A stretch of 35,600 nucleotides of DNA from Candidatus Coprenecus pullicola (GTDB lineage: Bacteria; Bacteroidota; Bacteroidia; Bacteroidales; UBA932): positions 1-35,600 of the forward strand of contig DVHR01000025.1 of the NCBI GenBank assembly GCA_018711925.1, in the 5' to 3' direction. Numbering within the stretch: the first letter of the stretch is position 1; the number at the start of each line of letters is the position of its first letter. A program made the translations under genes and the position numbers. A model generated the notes under the pieces. That model saw nothing but the letters and a program-made list of their open reading frames with translations, did no database searches and was not told the DNA's origin. Of the stretch, positions 9,480 to 17,363 are shown piece after piece.

Positions 9480-10799
9480 ATGCGCAGACTTACATTTCTT
9501 TCTATCGCAATGCTGGTCTTCTCTGTCACCGGGATACAGCTCCGGGCACAGGAGGCTACACTGGCAGACCGCATCGCCGCCCTGCCCCACGTCAAGGACG
9601 TGCAGGAAATGGAAAGCACCAAATTCCCTGAAAAATATCTGGTTATCTTCGAGCAGCCTATCAACCACGAGAACCCGTCAGAAGGCACCTTCACCCAAAG
9701 GGTTGTGGTGGGCATAGTACACCCGGACAGCGCCACTGTCGTAGTCACCGAGGGCTACGGAGCACAGTACGCTTTCGTCCCATCCTATCGTGACGAGATA
9801 TCCACTATCTTCAACACCAACAACATAGTCGTCGAGCACCGCTACTTCCTGGAGTCCACGCCCTACCCCGGAGAGGCTCCCGAAGATGTCAACTGGGACT
9901 ACATGAACGCTCCCAACGCAGCCGCCGACATTCACGAGGTGGTGACCGCACTCAAAGACATCCTCGATGGAAAATGGATATCCACAGGCATCAGTAAGGG
10001 CGGCCAGAACACCATGATATACAGGACGTACTATCCTGACGACGTGGATTTCTCAGTGCCCTACGTAGGCCCGCTCTGCCGTGCCCTGCATGACGGCAGG
10101 CATGAGCCGTTCATCGAGACCTACGTCGGTTCTCCAGCCGACAGAGAGGCAGTAAAGAACTTCCAGTCAGAGCTGCTGCTGCGCAAGGAGCGTCTGATGC
10201 CTGCCTTTGACTCGGTCTGCAATGCCAACAACTACAAGTTCAACGTCCCGACAGACGAGGTCTACGACTTCGGAGTACTGGAGTTCTCGTTCGCTTTCTG
10301 GCAGTGGGGCTATCCGGTGGAACAGATACCGGGAAAAGATGCCTCTGACAAGGAAGTGTTCGACTACATGATGGCCATCTGCTCCCCCGAGTACTTCGTA
10401 ACATGGAGCACCACGTCGCCTTTCTTCGTTCAGGCCGCCAAGGAACTTGGATACTACGGCTACGACATGAAGCCTTTCAAGGAGTATAAGAAGTACTTCA
10501 GCATCAAGAACACCAAGAACTACCTCCAGAAGCTCATGCTGCCCCAGGGCGTTGATCTGGAGTTCAGTGACTACCTTTACAACAAGATATCAGCGTTCCT
10601 GCTGTCCACCGATGCAAGGATGCTCTTCATATACGGACAGTTCGATCCCTGGTCAGCCGTCATGCCCGCAGACCCTCACAAGGACAACATCAAGTTCTTT
10701 GTCCAGCCGGGAGGAAGCCACCGCACACGCATAGCCACATTCCCGGAGGAGACTCAGAAAGAGATAAAGTCTATCCTCAGCCAGTGGCTTTATGAGTAA
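9480..10799 (+). CDS. S37-type (PS-10-like) secreted peptidase
   Basis: The 439-residue product has a Sec signal (MRRLTFLSIAMLVFSVTGI, cleavage near LRAQE), so it acts in the periplasm or outside. The body is an alpha/beta-hydrolase with nucleophile Ser in STGISKGGQNT, an acidic residue in IYGQFDPWSA and a His in GGSHRTRI near the C-terminus. The stretch EGYGAQYAFVPSYRDEI followed by NNIVVEHRYF matches the tripeptidyl-aminopeptidase S37 family as I know it in Bacteroidetes. The ATG at 9480 was chosen over an earlier in-frame start because the signal peptide begins there. The stop overlaps the next start (ATGAGTAA), so the two genes are translationally coupled. Confidence 0.85.
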   Translation: MRRLTFLSIAMLVFSVTGIQLRAQEATLADRIAALPHVKDVQEMESTKFPEKYLVIFEQPINHENPSEGTFTQRVVVGIVHPDSATVVVTEGYGAQYAFVPSYRDEISTIFNTNNIVVEHRYFLESTPYPGEAPEDVNWDYMNAPNAAADIHEVVTALKDILDGKWISTGISKGGQNTMIYRTYYPDDVDFSVPYVGPLCRALHDGRHEPFIETYVGSPADREAVKNFQSELLLRKERLMPAFDSVCNANNYKFNVPTDEVYDFGVLEFSFAFWQWGYPVEQIPGKDASDKEVFDYMMAICSPEYFVTWSTTSPFFVQAAKELGYYGYDMKPFKEYKKYFSIKNTKNYLQKLMLPQGVDLEFSDYLYNKISAFLLSTDARMLFIYGQFDPWSAVMPADPHKDNIKFFVQPGGSHRTRIATFPEETQKEIKSILSQWLYE

Positions 10800-11712
10800 C
10801 CGGATTGATTTCAAGGAGATAGAATTGAGTGACAAGGAGTGGGCCGACCCGCTCCTTGCCGTTTCTGACTACCGCGCCACCGAATACTGCTTCACGACCT
10901 TGTACATATGGGCCGGCATGTTCGGGACCCGCATCGCCCGGTACCGCGACTGGCTGCTGATACGCTCCGACGGGGATGAGGGCTGCGCCAACTACATCTT
11001 CCCCGCCGGCAGTGGAGACGTGCAGGAAGTCCTGCGGATACTGGAGGAAGATGCCGAGGCCATAGGCAGAAAGCCCGTCTTCTGGGCAACAGCCGACACC
11101 AAGGAACTCATAGAGAAGGCTTTCCCCGGGCAGTACGAGCTGACACCGGTGCGCAAGTCCTTCGACTATATCTACGAGACCGAACGGATGATATCCCTCA
11201 CCGGAAAGAAATACCAGCCCAAACGCAACTTCATCTCCCGCTTCAAGACTCAGAGTCCGGACTGGTCTTACGAGCGGATACTGTCCGACAATCCGTCAGA
11301 ATGCTCCAGCCAGCTGAAAGAATGCCTCGCAATGACGGACGAGTGGTGCGCCCTGAACGGCTGCTTACACAACGAGTCAATGCAGATGGAGGCCTGCGCC
11401 GTACGCATAGCCCTGCGGGACTTCGTTGCGCTCGGACTCAAAGGCGGTATCCTGCGCTCCGGCGGACGCATCGTGGCATACACCATCGGCGAGCGGCTCA
11501 ACTCGGACACCTTCATCGTGCATGTGGAGAAGGCCTTCTCCGACGTCACCGGGGCATATCCGATGATCAACCAGTGCTTCCTGGCTCACGAGGCTTCAGG
11601 CCTGAGGTACGTCAACAGGGAGGATGACGCCGGGGAGGAGGGACTGCGCAAGGCCAAGCTGTCCTACAATCCGGTACTGATGTTGGAAAAATATTTGGCA
11701 GTTCGCAGATAA
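10792..11712 (+). CDS. DUF2156 (phosphatidylglycerol lysyltransferase C-terminal-like) protein
   Basis: The 306-residue soluble protein looks like the stand-alone DUF2156/LPG-synthase C-terminal family, a double GNAT-like fold. Seen features are the N-terminal ATEYCFTTLYIWAGMF, the central KKYQPKRNFISRF, and the C-terminal AYPMINQCFLAHEASGLRYVNREDDAGEEGLRKAKLSY-type end (RYVNREDDAGEEGLRKAK is the best conserved part). Family members with the lysyltransferase name move amino acids from aminoacyl-tRNA to lipids, but the stand-alone soluble forms are of unknown substrate. It overlaps the peptidase gene by 8 bases, so it is expressed from the same mRNA. Confidence 0.85.
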   Translation: MSNRIDFKEIELSDKEWADPLLAVSDYRATEYCFTTLYIWAGMFGTRIARYRDWLLIRSDGDEGCANYIFPAGSGDVQEVLRILEEDAEAIGRKPVFWATADTKELIEKAFPGQYELTPVRKSFDYIYETERMISLTGKKYQPKRNFISRFKTQSPDWSYERILSDNPSECSSQLKECLAMTDEWCALNGCLHNESMQMEACAVRIALRDFVALGLKGGILRSGGRIVAYTIGERLNSDTFIVHVEKAFSDVTGAYPMINQCFLAHEASGLRYVNREDDAGEEGLRKAKLSYNPVLMLEKYLAVRR

Positions 11713-11752
11713 GTGCTTTTCTTTGTAACCTGTTTTATCCGATTTATCCGAA

Positions 11753-12391
11753 ATGGGTCTATATAAACGAGAGAATTTAGAAAACGGAGCGGAGATATGC
11801 GTCTGGGAAATCTCCGAGGACGAAGGCGAGTTGCGCCGCTTGTGCGCCCCTATCCCCAGCGATGAGCTTGAAGATCTTCAGATAACCAGCAGCCCGGTAC
11901 GGCGTAAGGAAAAACTTGCTGTAAGGGCATTGCTCAACGTGATGTTCCCTGAAAAGCTGTATCTGGGCCACCACGACAACGGCAAGCCCTACCTGCAGAA
12001 CTGCGCCGTGGAGATAAGCATCTCGCACTGCGCCCGTTTTGTAGCCATCATTGCCCATCCCGAAGAAAGTGTCGGCATCGACATCGAGAGTCTGGACCGG
12101 GATTTCTCGGCGGTGGAGCGCAAGGCCCTTTCCGAGGACGAGAAGGACGACCTCTCGGACCACAACACCAACCAGCAGCTGGCCATCTACTGGTGCGCCA
12201 AGGAAGCCATCTACAAGCGCATGTCCCGCAGCGGTGTGGACTTCGCCAGACAGATAGAGGTGGAGCGCTTCACCCCCCGTGACGAAGGCGAGCTGGAGGC
12301 CACTTTCATCCACAAGGACGGTGAGGAAGAGACTTTCGAGCTCAACTACGAGGTCTTCGACGGCCACGTTATGGTCTGGCTCGTCGGCTAG
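11753..12391 (+). CDS. 4'-phosphopantetheinyl transferase superfamily protein
   Basis: The 212-residue protein carries the Sfp/AcpT-type motifs: VEISISHCARFVAII, then VGIDIESLDRD with the Mg-binding Asp and Glu, then YWCAKEAIYKRMSRSG with the WxxKEA motif. It attaches the phosphopantetheine arm of CoA to acyl or peptidyl carrier proteins. The length fits the Sfp-like single-chain type. The gene lies 40 bases after the DUF2156 gene on the same strand and may be in the same transcript. No carrier protein or synthase is visible nearby, so its target is unknown; the acyl-CoA synthetase at 17.4 kb is not a carrier-dependent partner by sequence. Confidence 0.88.
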   Translation: MGLYKRENLENGAEICVWEISEDEGELRRLCAPIPSDELEDLQITSSPVRRKEKLAVRALLNVMFPEKLYLGHHDNGKPYLQNCAVEISISHCARFVAIIAHPEESVGIDIESLDRDFSAVERKALSEDEKDDLSDHNTNQQLAIYWCAKEAIYKRMSRSGVDFARQIEVERFTPRDEGELEATFIHKDGEEETFELNYEVFDGHVMVWLVG

Positions 12392-12430
12392 GTCTCTATC
12401 CGCGACAGACCTGTATTTCCAGCTTTTTTG

Positions 12431-12438
12431 TAAGTTTG
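12431..12438 (+). promoter_or_regulatory. -7 box almost touching the regulator start codon
   Basis: TAAGTTTG matches TAnnTTTG. The start codon at 12443 is only 4 bases after the box, so the mRNA would be leaderless or nearly so. No -33 TTTG is visible at standard spacing. Confidence 0.45.
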
Positions 12439-12442
12439 CCGT

Positions 12443-14218
12443 ATGACTTCACATGGCATATACCGTCCGAAGATACTGACAGCCGTAATGCTGACCATAC
12501 TGGTGACAGCACTCTCCTGCTCCGGCAGAAGGGACACGCAGGTGCCTCAGGCTCTGGCCGCAGCCGACTCACTGATGTCAACTGAGCCGCAGGCCGCGCT
12601 GGATACCCTGATGACCATCGACAGCTCCGATGCCGAGAAACTGCCGCGTGCCGACAAGGCTTTCTACACCCTGCTGCGTACTGAAGCAGAGTACAAATGC
12701 TGGCTGCCTGTGGCCGAAAATACCGCCATAGCCGAGGCTGCGGACTACTACCGCCGAAAAGGCCCGGAAGACAGGCTGGCAAGGGCACTCGTCATGCAGG
12801 GTGCCGTCCTCTCCGAACGCGGCGATGCCGAAAGTGCCATGCTCGCCTACAAGGAGGCTGAGCCCCTGCTCGAGCGCTCCGGTGACCTCGAACAGCTCGG
12901 CCTCCTCCACACCCGCATAGCCGAACTCTACCAGTATACCATGGTCAATATACCCGAAAGCATATCAAGACTGAAGTCAGCACTGTCCTGCTTTCAAAAG
13001 GCACATGACGACACCAGAGCCACCACTGCAATGCTTTCCCTGGCAAATCTATACATGATGGCTGACTCTTCCGAAACGGCATACAACTTCCTTATAAAGG
13101 GACTGGAGACCGCAGAACTATCAGGAGATACCCTGTCCATACTGGACGGCCGCCTTTCCCTGGCCGGCTATTATTTTCACGGAGACCGTGCCGACTACCT
13201 GAAATGCCGACGTACAGCTCTGTCAGCCGTCCGCATAATCGATGTATCCGATAATGACTACATCAGAACCACATTCAGCAACAGACTTTTTAATCTCATT
13301 GCGAAATCCTATGCCATGACAGGGCATACTGACTCCGCTGCATACTACCTCAACAAGATAAGCGGTGGGGACAGACGGACGGCAATACTCAGGCTATCCA
13401 TAAAAGGCCTGATTGCCAGCCAAAAAAGAGACTCCGTCAACGCACTGAAATATAAAATGGCAGCGGACAGTCTCTACTACAGCGAAAAAATATCAGGCTA
13501 CCAGGAGGACTTGCAGCTTCTGGAGAAATCAAGTGAGAACGCACTGCTCAGAATACAGCTGGAAAATACAAAGCGCAGACATACAATTGATGTCCTCGTA
13601 ATAATCATAGTCATACTGTCAGCTGCTATCCTGGGACTAGCCGCATACGGTACCGTCAAAAAAACACGCAGCCGCCTTGAACAGAGTCTTGAGCTTATCC
13701 GGCTTCTGGAGGAGAACAGCAGGAAGAAAGAGTCCGAGCTCTCAGAGGAACTTAAAAGGCATCTGGACAAATACGCTTCTTTAAAAGCCGGATGGACGGA
13801 CATGCACGACAGCCTCCTCAACATGGAGAATCTCATCCTTGACACATACTACCGCTACGGCTCGACAAGCACACTTGCTGCCAGAATAAAGGATATTATC
13901 GACAGCCATTTCCCTGAAAAACAGACATATGAAAAGATAAATACCTTTCTGAACCTCTCATATCCGGGATTCATGGATTCTTTCAGTGCGGAACATACCT
14001 CATTAACAGACAAGAATTTATATCTCGTAGCACTCATCGCCTGCGGATTCTCCACAGGTGCCATCTGCGCTCTGCTAAGATGCAGCGAGAATACCCTCTA
14101 CGTCACAAAGACACGCATCGCCAAAAAGCTCGGATTGACAACAGGCCTTACTTCCTACATCGCAGGATACATTGAGACTTATCATCACAGACAAGGACAG
14201 GCACACCTGCCTCAATAA
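12443..14218 (+). CDS. Membrane-anchored TPR regulator with C-terminal LuxR-type helix-turn-helix
   Basis: The 591-residue product starts with a lipoprotein-like signal (hydrophobic run to TALSCSGR). A periplasmic stretch of TPR-like helices follows (for example DRLARALVMQGAVLSERGD, LARAL and LLERSGDLEQLGLLHTRIAELYQ). One membrane helix (about 381-402, VLVIIIVILSAAILGLAAYG) leads to a charged coiled-coil (about 405-450). The last part (about 520-575) contains LYLVALIACGFSTGAICALL and SENTLYVTKTRIAKKLGL, a LuxR/GerE-like helix-turn-helix. This architecture is common in Bacteroidetes as a putative one-component membrane regulator. It sits directly upstream of the DUF3244/C10 protease operon and may control it; that is inference from position. 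Confidence 0.8.
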   Translation: MTSHGIYRPKILTAVMLTILVTALSCSGRRDTQVPQALAAADSLMSTEPQAALDTLMTIDSSDAEKLPRADKAFYTLLRTEAEYKCWLPVAENTAIAEAADYYRRKGPEDRLARALVMQGAVLSERGDAESAMLAYKEAEPLLERSGDLEQLGLLHTRIAELYQYTMVNIPESISRLKSALSCFQKAHDDTRATTAMLSLANLYMMADSSETAYNFLIKGLETAELSGDTLSILDGRLSLAGYYFHGDRADYLKCRRTALSAVRIIDVSDNDYIRTTFSNRLFNLIAKSYAMTGHTDSAAYYLNKISGGDRRTAILRLSIKGLIASQKRDSVNALKYKMAADSLYYSEKISGYQEDLQLLEKSSENALLRIQLENTKRRHTIDVLVIIIVILSAAILGLAAYGTVKKTRSRLEQSLELIRLLEENSRKKESELSEELKRHLDKYASLKAGWTDMHDSLLNMENLILDTYYRYGSTSTLAARIKDIIDSHFPEKQTYEKINTFLNLSYPGFMDSFSAEHTSLTDKNLYLVALIACGFSTGAICALLRCSENTLYVTKTRIAKKLGLTTGLTSYIAGYIETYHHRQGQAHLPQ

Positions 14219-14262
14219 CTGATTGATTATACCTCCATTGCAATCTTCTGAAACCAAACGCA

Positions 14263-14296
14263 CAGATGTTAAGACATTAGCATCTTGAAACATCTG
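14263..14296. promoter_or_regulatory. Inverted repeat between the regulator and the protease operon
   Basis: CAGATGTT (14263-14270) and AACATCTG (14289-14296) form an 8-base inverted repeat with 18 bases between. It lies 39 bases upstream of the protease operon -33 box. It has no T-run, so an operator, perhaps for the adjacent regulator, is as likely as a terminator. Confidence 0.45.
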
Positions 14297-14335
14297 ATCA
14301 CAAGCACGTTACAAAATCTATGTAAAGTCTGTTTT

Positions 14336-14367
14336 TTTGGAGATTCCCTACAACCGACATAACTTTG
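14336..14367 (+). promoter_or_regulatory. Full Bacteroidetes-type promoter of the protease operon
   Basis: TTTG (14336-14339), exactly 20 bases, then TAACTTTG (14360-14367) is a consensus -33/-7 pair. Transcription would start near 14374, about 20 bases before ATG 14394. Confidence 0.75.
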
Positions 14368-14393
14368 TTGCCGTCACAAATAAATTAAAACAG

Positions 14394-14741
14394 ATGAAAA
14401 AACTCTTATCAGTTATTATTACTCTGTCTGCGTCATGTTTCATGGGAATATGCCAAAATTATATTGAAATTGACCTTACAGGGAAACACATCCACACCCG
14501 AAGCCTTACGGACGCTCCCGAAGCATCCATCAGCAACGACATTCTCACCGTCTCCTTCGACGGCTCGGGCATGTACTCCCTCTACATAGAGGACAGCTTC
14601 GGTGTCACCGTTTACTCCTCCGCCCTGCCCGCAAACGGCATGGAGTACGACTACGACCTCTCCGGCATCGGAGAAGGACTCTTCCGCCTCGTCATCTCCG
14701 GACCATCCGATGACTACGAAGGTTATTTCTCTATCCATTAA
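14394..14741 (+). CDS. Small exported DUF3244-type protein
   Basis: The 115-residue protein has a Sec signal (MKKLLSVIITLSASCFMGIC) and a short beta-rich domain. The sequence IEIDLTGK, ASISNDILTVSFDGSG and YSLYIEDSFGVTVYSS is the pattern I know from DUF3244 proteins, which in Bacteroides are often next to C10 proteases. The ATG at 14394 places the signal peptide at the start; upstream in-frame codons add nothing. The C10 protease follows after 29 bases, so both come from the same promoter. By position it could be an inhibitor, chaperone or partner of the protease, but no residue proves this. Confidence 0.75.
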   Translation: MKKLLSVIITLSASCFMGICQNYIEIDLTGKHIHTRSLTDAPEASISNDILTVSFDGSGMYSLYIEDSFGVTVYSSALPANGMEYDYDLSGIGEGLFRLVISGPSDDYEGYFSIH

Positions 14742-14770
14742 ATTTAATTCCAAAATCTAACTCAACTATC

Positions 14771-16204
14771 ATGAAAAAATCTAATCTACTATTGGTATTA
14801 TTGCTGTATCTGGCAATAACCTCTTGCGCAAGACTTGACACTCCTGTAGTACCCGAAGACTCTGCGATACCTCCGATGACTTCCACATTCGTGACAGAAG
14901 AAATGGCAATCTCTGAAGTTGAGGAGTTCTTGAAAAACTTTGATCCCGGGACAAAAAGCGGCAGTAGAACTATTGCCGAAATCTATCCATCCGGATCCAT
15001 GCCCGCGACCCGTTCTGAGTCAGATTCATCAGGCGTTGAGATGACCGAGCCGTTTGTCTATATCGTGAATTTCACCAATGACGAGGGTTTCGCCATTGTT
15101 TCAGGTGACACAAGAATGTCTCCAATCCTTGCCATCACCGACCACGGCAATCTGGAGCAGGGAGAAGTCATCGATGATCCGGGAACTATTGCCATGCTGG
15201 CCAATATAGATGTGGATTACAGGATGGCAGTTGGCTTGCCTGTAGAGAACCCTGATGGAGGACTTGACTATCCCATAGGTATTACGAACAACGGCGTTTA
15301 TGTATATCCTGGAGGTGGGGAGACCTACGGAGGCAATAATCAGACTATAAAAGACAACTTTATTACCATCGGAGGTGGGAACCCTCTTCCTGACATAACA
15401 TATTCTTACAGTGAGTGGAAAGATTATACTAAAAGAGGAGAACTGGTAGGATGCGAGTGGGGACAAAGTATTGATCCATACAACCGATTCACTTATACCA
15501 GCGATGGAAAGAAAACCCACGCCGGCTGTGTAGCTACTGCGGTCGCGCAGATTATGTACTACTGGGGAAAGGATTTCAGTATGGACGGATATACCTTTGA
15601 CTGGGACCTGATGCATAAACACATTGCCTCGTACAACAGATATGAGTCCGCATACGACATGATCGGTGAGCTTTTCCTGAAACTGGGATTGCCGAAGAAC
15701 CTGGACATGGACTACAGGGATGACGGAAGCTATGCATATGACAAGAATGTCCCCAGGACGTTTGTCAACTGCGGATATGCCAGCGGAGGCAATAATGAAA
15801 GCTATAACTATGACCGCCTGTATAACAAGATATCAGCAGGTCCGGCCTACATTTCCGGTTGTTCAAAGAAAACTGTAAAGAAATTTCTGGGTATAACCGT
15901 CAAGACCACATATTCAGGTGGACACGCATGGGTAATTGACCAGGTACTGACCCAGAGCAGAACGAAATTTACCTATACTGACGGCATTCTTACTGACACT
16001 GCAACACAGTACCGCCACCTTGTTCACTGCAACTTCGGATGGGACAGCAATAATTCCAGCAACGGATACTACTTCTCGGCACAGTTCGACACAAACAAGG
16101 GGCCGGTTACACGAGCCGATGAAACCGGCAGCATGTCAAACAGTCAGGCTGACCACTATTACCAGTACAAACTGAACATGAATATCAATATAAGCCCTAG
16201 GTAA
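14771..16204 (+). CDS. Streptopain-like C10 family cysteine protease, lipoprotein
   Basis: The 477-residue product has a lipoprotein signal ending in LAITSC, so it is likely anchored to the cell surface or periplasmic face. Residues around 100-130 (FAIVSGDTRMSPILAITD) match the streptopain/Spi prodomain. The catalytic domain shows HAGCVATAVAQIMYYW with nucleophile Cys253 and the His385 in SGGHAWVIDQVL. A later HCNFGWDS supplies the conserved Trp. C10 enzymes are made as inactive zymogens and cleave host or bacterial proteins; B. fragilis Bfp proteins are relatives. The gene lies between a DUF3244 protein and a small lipoprotein in one operon. A hairpin starts at its stop codon. Confidence 0.93.
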   Translation: MKKSNLLLVLLLYLAITSCARLDTPVVPEDSAIPPMTSTFVTEEMAISEVEEFLKNFDPGTKSGSRTIAEIYPSGSMPATRSESDSSGVEMTEPFVYIVNFTNDEGFAIVSGDTRMSPILAITDHGNLEQGEVIDDPGTIAMLANIDVDYRMAVGLPVENPDGGLDYPIGITNNGVYVYPGGGETYGGNNQTIKDNFITIGGGNPLPDITYSYSEWKDYTKRGELVGCEWGQSIDPYNRFTYTSDGKKTHAGCVATAVAQIMYYWGKDFSMDGYTFDWDLMHKHIASYNRYESAYDMIGELFLKLGLPKNLDMDYRDDGSYAYDKNVPRTFVNCGYASGGNNESYNYDRLYNKISAGPAYISGCSKKTVKKFLGITVKTTYSGGHAWVIDQVLTQSRTKFTYTDGILTDTATQYRHLVHCNFGWDSNNSSNGYYFSAQFDTNKGPVTRADETGSMSNSQADHYYQYKLNMNINISPR

Positions 16205-16236
16205 GATGCAGCGTTTTCGGGCTTTTCTGCATCTTA
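16202..16236 (+). terminator. Hairpin at the protease stop codon
   Basis: TAAGATGCAG (16202-16211) and CTGCATCTTA (16227-16236) are perfect 10-base arms with a 15-base loop. The first arm starts inside the stop codon. There is no strong T-run, so it may be a partial terminator or mRNA-end stabiliser before the next gene. Confidence 0.6.
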
Positions 16237-16279
16237 TAAGAAGTATCTGATAATTTAACCCATTAAAATACTGAGTAAT

Positions 16280-17005
16280 ATGAAAAAATCACATCTTTTA
16301 ATCTGCGGGCTTGCCGCTGCCGTCGGAACGATTTCCTGCGAGGAGGAAAGGCCTTTGGGTGAAGGAATCTATACCACGCACTTCATACAAGGAGTGACTT
16401 TTGCCGATGCACTGGAATGCCGTACCGTAGAGGACGAGGGGGTAATATACCTCAACCTCACCGGAACAGGCCTAGGCAAGGAAACAGCTGATGACTTCTA
16501 TGCAGAGATTGGAGATACGGCCTATAACAGGTACGTTGCTCAGGTGCCGCTCACCGCTGTATTCGTCAACCGTTTCACATCCGTTGACATCACCAGTTCG
16601 GAGCAGTTTCTGGACATCCCGGCAGGGGAATCCATCGCACCCTACATCATCTTCCGCAGCGCAACGGCCATGCCCTACATTGAAAGTCTGTACACCGTAG
16701 GCGGTTTCTGGTCGGAGATGATACTGGATGAGTTCATGATCGGCATGGGCATGATGGACGGATACGACGGGCCGGGATACGAATGGTACCCCGAGTTTCA
16801 ACGCAACTGCTTCCATCCAGTGGTCAAGCCACTCTCTGAACTGACCCAGGACGACCTGTTCTTACTATGGGTGGGATATCCCGGCTCCTCGCTCAGATTC
16901 ACTGACATTCCCGAGATAAAGAGCCACACGTTCACCATCACGATGACTGACTCAGAGGGCAGCGTACTCACCTACTCCGTTCCGTTCACTTTCCCGGAGC
17001 AGTAG
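16280..17005 (+). CDS. Small lipoprotein downstream of the C10 protease
   Basis: The 241-residue product has a lipoprotein signal (MKKSHLLICGLAAAVGTISC) followed by EEERPLGEG. The rest is beta-rich with Ig-like alternation, ends TYSVPFTFPEQ and has no recognised motif. It lies 75 bases after the protease on the same strand, separated by a hairpin, and is followed by the repeated terminator. By place it may be a protease-associated surface lipoprotein, but there is no sequence evidence for a function. I did not recognise a family. Confidence 0.7.
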   Translation: MKKSHLLICGLAAAVGTISCEEERPLGEGIYTTHFIQGVTFADALECRTVEDEGVIYLNLTGTGLGKETADDFYAEIGDTAYNRYVAQVPLTAVFVNRFTSVDITSSEQFLDIPAGESIAPYIIFRSATAMPYIESLYTVGGFWSEMILDEFMIGMGMMDGYDGPGYEWYPEFQRNCFHPVVKPLSELTQDDLFLLWVGYPGSSLRFTDIPEIKSHTFTITMTDSEGSVLTYSVPFTFPEQ

Positions 17006-17079
17006 GATACTGCTCCTGACTGCACACGAAGCTGCAGCAAGGGACAACTTCAAAGCACCGTTATCACTGACAACCAAAG

Positions 17080-17138
17080 ACTTAACACCATAAAAAGGTG
17101 CCCTGTCGGTCTTTCAAACGTCAACAGGGCACCTTTTT
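17080..17138. terminator. Strong hairpin, copy 2 of the repeated terminator-like element
   Basis: AAAAAGGTGCCCTGT (17092-17106) and ACAGGGCACCTTTTT (17124-17138) are perfect 15-base arms. It ends the protease operon. Loop and flanks resemble copy 1 at 780-838 (ACTTAAC leader; CTTTCAAAC in the loop). Confidence 0.85.
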
Positions 17139-17363
17139 ATTTCGCAACATCCTGGATATAAGCACTTTTATCAAGTTACACGTTCCCTAGACATCACGGT
17201 AAACATATTGTATCCGCTGCCCGGATTGTCGGCAGGCAGTGTTCTTCATCGGGCAGGTGCCTCTCCTGCACATTGCTGAGATATACGGCTGAAAAATCAC
17301 TGCGACAGTTCGTTTCTGGGAGTTATTTTGTATATTCGCAGGATAAACCCTATAACCGAATTT

